The notes beneath the pieces were generated by a model that was given only the letters and a program-made list of their open reading frames with translations, was not told the origin of the DNA and ran no database searches. The position numbers were made by a program, and so were the translations under genes. Below, in pieces: positions 39,116-41,755 of a stretch of DNA of 41,755 bases (the first letter of the stretch is position 1; each line of letters starts with the position of its first letter). This DNA is from Alphaproteobacteria bacterium. Lineage in GTDB: Bacteria > Pseudomonadota > Alphaproteobacteria > Rhodobacterales > Rhodobacteraceae. Location of the stretch: the NCBI GenBank assembly GCA_030429105.1, contig JAUIDE010000030.1:1-41755 (forward strand), given 5' to 3'.

Positions 39116-40036
39116 TCACTCCGCCGGTTTCGCGGCCTCGCCCCGCTGCGCCTCCGGCGGACCGAAGGCGGCCTTCAGCGCGTCGGAGGCCGAGCGGGCG
39201 CGGCCCAGGGCCGCGAAGAGCCTGCGGAAGCCGACGAAGTGGACGGCGAGCGGGTTGCGGCTTTTCAGCTGCTCGACCAGTCCGTAATCCACCGCCTCGC
39301 TCTCCGGCGCGTAGGTGCCGAAGAGACGATCCCACAGGATGAGGACGCCGCCATAGTTCCGGTCCAAATAGATGTCGTTGCGGCCGTGATGCACGCGGTG
39401 GTTCGCCGGCGTGTTCAGCCACGGGTCGAGCAGCGGCAGCTTGCCGACGAGTTCCGTATGGATCCATTGCTGCCAGGCCAGCACGACGCCGAAACAGGCG
39501 AAGACAAGCAGCGGGTGGAACCCGGCGAGCACGAGCGGCAGGTAGATCAGCGGGGCGAAGAAGAAGTCCACGAAGCTGATGCGGAGCCCGATCGTCTGGT
39601 CGAAATGATCGGCGGAATGGTGCACCGAGTGATAGAGAGACCAGAGCGCGTTCACCCGGTGCCCAAGGCGATGCTCCCAGTAATAGAAGAAATCCACGGC
39701 GACGAGGCAGAGGAGCGCGGTGGCCCAGCCGGTCGGGATCGACCAGGGCGCGAGGGTGGAGGCGGCGAGGAAGACGGCCATCAGCGCGCCGCCGAACAGC
39801 GCCTGCACGAGGCTGGCGGGCAGGGCGCAGAAGGCGCTCGTCGCCATGCCGGCGAGCCGCCTGCGGGTCAGCTCGCCGCGCCGGCGGAGGCGGATCGCCT
39901 CGATGGCCAGAAGCGGGAGGCCGATCAGCGCCATGCCGCCGGCCGCGAGGCCGAGCGCCGGCAGGAGCAGCGCCGGCGCGCCGGCGATCGTCTCCGCGCC
40001 GAAATCGAAGAGGGAGGGGGCGGTGGCTTCGGACAT
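39116..40036 (-). CDS. sterol desaturase/fatty acid hydroxylase family membrane enzyme
   Basis: A 306-residue di-iron membrane enzyme. Four or more hydrophobic segments (about 20-45, 70-95, 103-118, 155-190) surround the histidine boxes E-H122-R-L-G-H126, H136-S-V-H139-H140 and H213-R-V-H216-H217, complete for the fatty acid hydroxylase superfamily. Members hydroxylate or desaturate lipids or sterol-like substrates; the substrate here is unknown. It is divergent from a TetR gene across 90 bases that include a clear operator, so it is probably repressed until an inducer appears. GGAG precedes the ATG. Confidence 0.9.
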   Translation of the reverse strand: MSEATAPSLFDFGAETIAGAPALLLPALGLAAGGMALIGLPLLAIEAIRLRRRGELTRRRLAGMATSAFCALPASLVQALFGGALMAVFLAASTLAPWSIPTGWATALLCLVAVDFFYYWEHRLGHRVNALWSLYHSVHHSADHFDQTIGLRISFVDFFFAPLIYLPLVLAGFHPLLVFACFGVVLAWQQWIHTELVGKLPLLDPWLNTPANHRVHHGRNDIYLDRNYGGVLILWDRLFGTYAPESEAVDYGLVEQLKSRNPLAVHFVGFRRLFAALGRARSASDALKAAFGPPEAQRGEAAKPAE

Positions 40037-40053
40037 TCTGCATCTCCATATTG

Positions 40054-40071
40054 AGAGTGAACGTTCGCTCT
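40054..40071. promoter_or_regulatory. TetR operator in the desaturase/tetR spacer
   Basis: AGAGTGAACGTTCGCTCT is an 18-base near-perfect palindrome (one mismatched pair) with the core GAACGTTC, a form common for TetR operators. It lies 18 bases upstream of the desaturase start and 55 bases before tetR, placed to control both. Confidence 0.7.
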
Positions 40072-40126
40072 AAGTAAATGGAGTGCTGCGCCGGCGCAAG
40101 GGGCGCGCAAAGGGGACGTCGCGATC

Positions 40127-40708
40127 ATGGGACGGGTGAGGAACGAGACGGTTCACGCGGCGAAGCGGACAGAGATTCTCCGCGCCGCGGAGGCGCTCTT
40201 CGTCGAGGCGGGGTTTCACCAGACGGGCATGGCCGCGATCTGCGCCGCCGTCGGCATGAGCCCCGGCGCGCTCTACCGCTACTTCCCGTCGAAGACGGCG
40301 ATCATCCGCGCCATCGTGGAAGAGGACCGGCAGGACGCGGCGGCGCGGCTCGACGCGCTCGACGCGGCGGCGGACCTCCGCGCCGGCCTTCTCGACGCGC
40401 TCGACGCCGCGATCCTCGCTGCGGCGGACCCGGATTACGGGCGCCTCGCGCTGGAGATCGGCGCGGAGGGCGCGCGCGATGCGGAGATCGGCGCGCTGAT
40501 CGAAGCCGGGCGGGCGGAGAGCGCGGCTAGGCTCGCCGCGGCGATCGGGCGCCTGGGCGCGCCGGACGCCGAAGCGGCGGCGGCGATCCTCCTCGCGATC
40601 ATCGACGGCGCGGCGGGGGGCGCAGGCGCCGCGCTCGCCGCCATGCCGGGGGCGCAACGGCGCGCGGCGCTCCGAGGGCTCCTCGACGGGCTGCTCGGCC
40701 CGGCATAG
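40127..40708 (+). CDS. TetR family transcriptional regulator
   Basis: A 193-residue regulator. Residues 15-61 form the helix-turn-helix: 'TEILRAAEALFVEAGFHQTG' then 'MAAICAAVGMSPGALYRYFPSK', a textbook TetR pattern. The C-terminal ligand domain is alanine-rich and helical. It is divergent from the sterol-desaturase-family gene with a palindromic operator between, so local repression of the desaturase and autorepression are likely. The inducer may be a lipid or hydrophobic compound, by inference. Its stop touches the Irr-box-like site of the next gene. Confidence 0.92.
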   Translation: MGRVRNETVHAAKRTEILRAAEALFVEAGFHQTGMAAICAAVGMSPGALYRYFPSKTAIIRAIVEEDRQDAAARLDALDAAADLRAGLLDALDAAILAAADPDYGRLALEIGAEGARDAEIGALIEAGRAESAARLAAAIGRLGAPDAEAAAAILLAIIDGAAGGAGAALAAMPGAQRRAALRGLLDGLLGPA

Positions 40709-40725
40709 TTTAGAATGATTCTTGA
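40709..40725 (+). promoter_or_regulatory. Irr-box (ICE)-like iron-control site upstream of nfu
   Basis: TTTAGAATGATTCTTGA matches the alphaproteobacterial Irr box TTTAGAA-N3-TTCTAAA at 12 of 14 defined bases: the left arm is exact and the right arm has two changes. It starts one base after the tetR stop and ends 48 bases before the nfu ATG. An iron-dependent control of the iron-sulfur scaffold gene makes sense. Confidence 0.6.
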
Positions 40726-40773
40726 TTTCCGCGCCGCGCCGGTCCACATCAGCGGGGCGCAAAGGAGCCCGCC

Positions 40774-41328
40774 ATGTTCATCCAGACCGAGTCGACCCCG
40801 AACCCCGCGACGCTGAAATTCCTGCCGGGGCAGACCGTGCTCGCGACCGGCTCGGCCGATTTCCCGAACGAGGCGAGCGCCGCCGTCTCCCCCCTTGCGA
40901 AGCGGCTCTTCGCGGTGGACGGGGTGGAGGGCGTGTTCCTCGGGCCCGACTTCATCACCGTGACGAAGGACGGGCAGGACTGGGCGCATCTGAAGCCCGC
41001 TCTCCTCGGCGTCATCATGGAGCATTTCACCTCCGGCCAGCCGGTGATGGAGACGGACGCGCGCGCCGGCCATGCCGAGCATGACGGGCCGGATTCCGCC
41101 ATCGTCGGGCAGATCAAGGAACTGCTGGACACGCGCGTCCGCCCCGCCGTGGCGCAGGACGGGGGGGACATCACCTTCCACGGCTTCGACGAGGGCGTCG
41201 TCTATCTCCACATGCGCGGCGCCTGCGCCGGCTGCCCCTCCTCCACCATGACGCTGAAGATGGGGATCGAGAATCTGCTCCGGCATTACATCCCGGAAGT
41301 GACCGAGGTTCGCCCGGTCAACGTCTGA
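40774..41328 (+). CDS. NifU-type iron-sulfur cluster scaffold (Nfu)
   Basis: A 184-residue Nfu protein that carries and delivers [4Fe-4S] clusters. The N-terminal Nfu_N domain begins 'FIQTESTPNPATLKFLPGQ' (2-20). The C-terminal NifU domain (about 108-180) has 'VRPAVAQDGGDI' and the cluster-binding C151-A-G-C154. Domain order and length match the mitochondrial NFU1 and bacterial Nfu type common in alphaproteobacteria. AAGGAG precedes the ATG. It is probably iron-regulated through the site upstream. tsaB follows 6 bases after its stop. Confidence 0.94.
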   Translation: MFIQTESTPNPATLKFLPGQTVLATGSADFPNEASAAVSPLAKRLFAVDGVEGVFLGPDFITVTKDGQDWAHLKPALLGVIMEHFTSGQPVMETDARAGHAEHDGPDSAIVGQIKELLDTRVRPAVAQDGGDITFHGFDEGVVYLHMRGACAGCPSSTMTLKMGIENLLRHYIPEVTEVRPVNV

Positions 41329-41334
41329 GGGGTC

Positions 41335-41755
41335 ATGCCCCTCATCCTCGCCTTCGACACGGCCGCCGGGCGCTGCGCGGCGGCCGTTTTTGACGGCGTT
41401 CGCCGCCTCGCCGGGCGCGAGGAGGCGATGGCGCGCGGGCATGACGCGCGGCTTTTCCCGATGATCGACGAGGCGCTGGCGGAGGCCGGGCTCGGCTATC
41501 GCGACCTCGGCCTCATCGCGGTGGGGACGGGGCCGGGGAACTTCACCGGCGCGCGGCTCGCCGTCTCCGCCGCGCGCGGGCTCGCGCTGGCGACGGGGGC
41601 GGAGGCGGTGGGGGTGGACCGGTTCGCCGCCCTGGCGGAGGGGCGGAAGGGGAGCGTCTGCGCCGCGCTGATCGCGCCGGGGGGGATGCTGCATGTCGCC
41701 CGGTTCGAGGACGGGGCGGAGGTTTTCGCCGCCACCTTGCGCCCGGAGGAGGGCG
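41335..41755 (+). CDS. tsaB: tRNA threonylcarbamoyladenosine synthesis protein TsaB (5' part, cut by window edge)
   Basis: The frame from the ATG at 41335 is open to the right edge, giving 140 residues. It starts 'PLILAFDTAAGRCAAAVFDG' and has 'GTGPGNFTGARLAVSAARGL' at about 65-84, the signature of TsaB (YeaZ), an actin-like-fold partner of TsaD in making t6A37 in tRNA. 'HDARLFPMIDEAL' fits the family as well. Full proteins are about 210-230 residues, so roughly two thirds is present. It lies 6 bases after nfu and is probably co-transcribed. Confidence 0.9.
   Translation, partial: MPLILAFDTAAGRCAAAVFDGVRRLAGREEAMARGHDARLFPMIDEALAEAGLGYRDLGLIAVGTGPGNFTGARLAVSAARGLALATGAEAVGVDRFAALAEGRKGSVCAALIAPGGMLHVARFEDGAEVFAATLRPEEG

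Noticed and set aside
1-41755. CRISPR arrays, tRNA or rRNA genes, insertion sequences
   Set aside because: No regularly spaced repeats, cloverleaf-like stretches or transposase-like frames were seen on reading the window.

Overview
The window looks like a piece of the main chromosome of a high-GC alphaproteobacterium, most likely of the order Rhodobacterales. The evidence is the gene order: mnmE-mnmG-rsmG-parA-parB on the minus strand, rho, then hemJ-hemE facing ppsR-maf-aroE-coaE-dnaQ, followed by secB, fxsA, a Tim44-like gene, mltA and smr. This is the classic neighbourhood of the alphaproteobacterial replication origin. Two parS sites and a hemE/ppsR divergence point with weak DnaA-box-like words support that reading. 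No tRNA, rRNA, CRISPR array or insertion sequence was seen. Layout: 1-5435 holds the end of a BMP-type ABC importer operon (tail of an upstream gene, two permeases, binding protein), a mercaptopyruvate sulfurtransferase with a GNAT gene, and a DUF1223 protein. 5461-10959 is the tRNA-modification and chromosome-partition operon, read leftward. 11000-14884 holds a quinone oxidoreductase, rho and the haem genes hemJ and hemE. 14885-15265 is the candidate oriC. 15266-23263 is the housekeeping series from ppsR to pyrD, ordinary genes in tightly overlapping operons. 23260-29625 is more accessory: a DUF952 gene, a hydroxyisobutyrate-dehydrogenase-like gene, a MarR regulator facing a NicX-like ring-cleaving dioxygenase, then an operon of a NicD-like alpha/beta hydrolase, an acyl-CoA-dehydrogenase-fold flavoprotein lacking the usual catalytic glutamate, and a CoA ligase. 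Together these look like an uncharacterised catabolic module, perhaps for an N-heterocycle. 29985-32240 is a malic enzyme (maeB) flanked by two inverted copies of a structured intergenic repeat whose stems show compensatory changes. 32532-34654 is a chrR-led operon (ChrR-type anti-sigma factor, DUF6134-like protein, short-chain dehydrogenase), preceded by a promoter of the RpoE/ECF11 type but with no rpoE beside it. cysK follows, then a short AT-rich island (about 35.87-36.66 kb) with one foreign-looking gene for a transglutaminase-like cysteine-hydrolase fold. The right end holds tdk, a D-2-hydroxyacid dehydrogenase, a UspA protein, a sterol-desaturase-family enzyme controlled by a divergent TetR gene through a visible operator, an Nfu iron-sulfur scaffold behind an Irr-box-like site, and the truncated start of tsaB. 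How the parts work together: the left half couples chromosome partition, tRNA U34 modification and haem synthesis around the presumed origin. The right half mixes stress response (singlet oxygen, iron) with peripheral catabolism. All family calls come from reading motifs and translated sequence by eye, without database searches.
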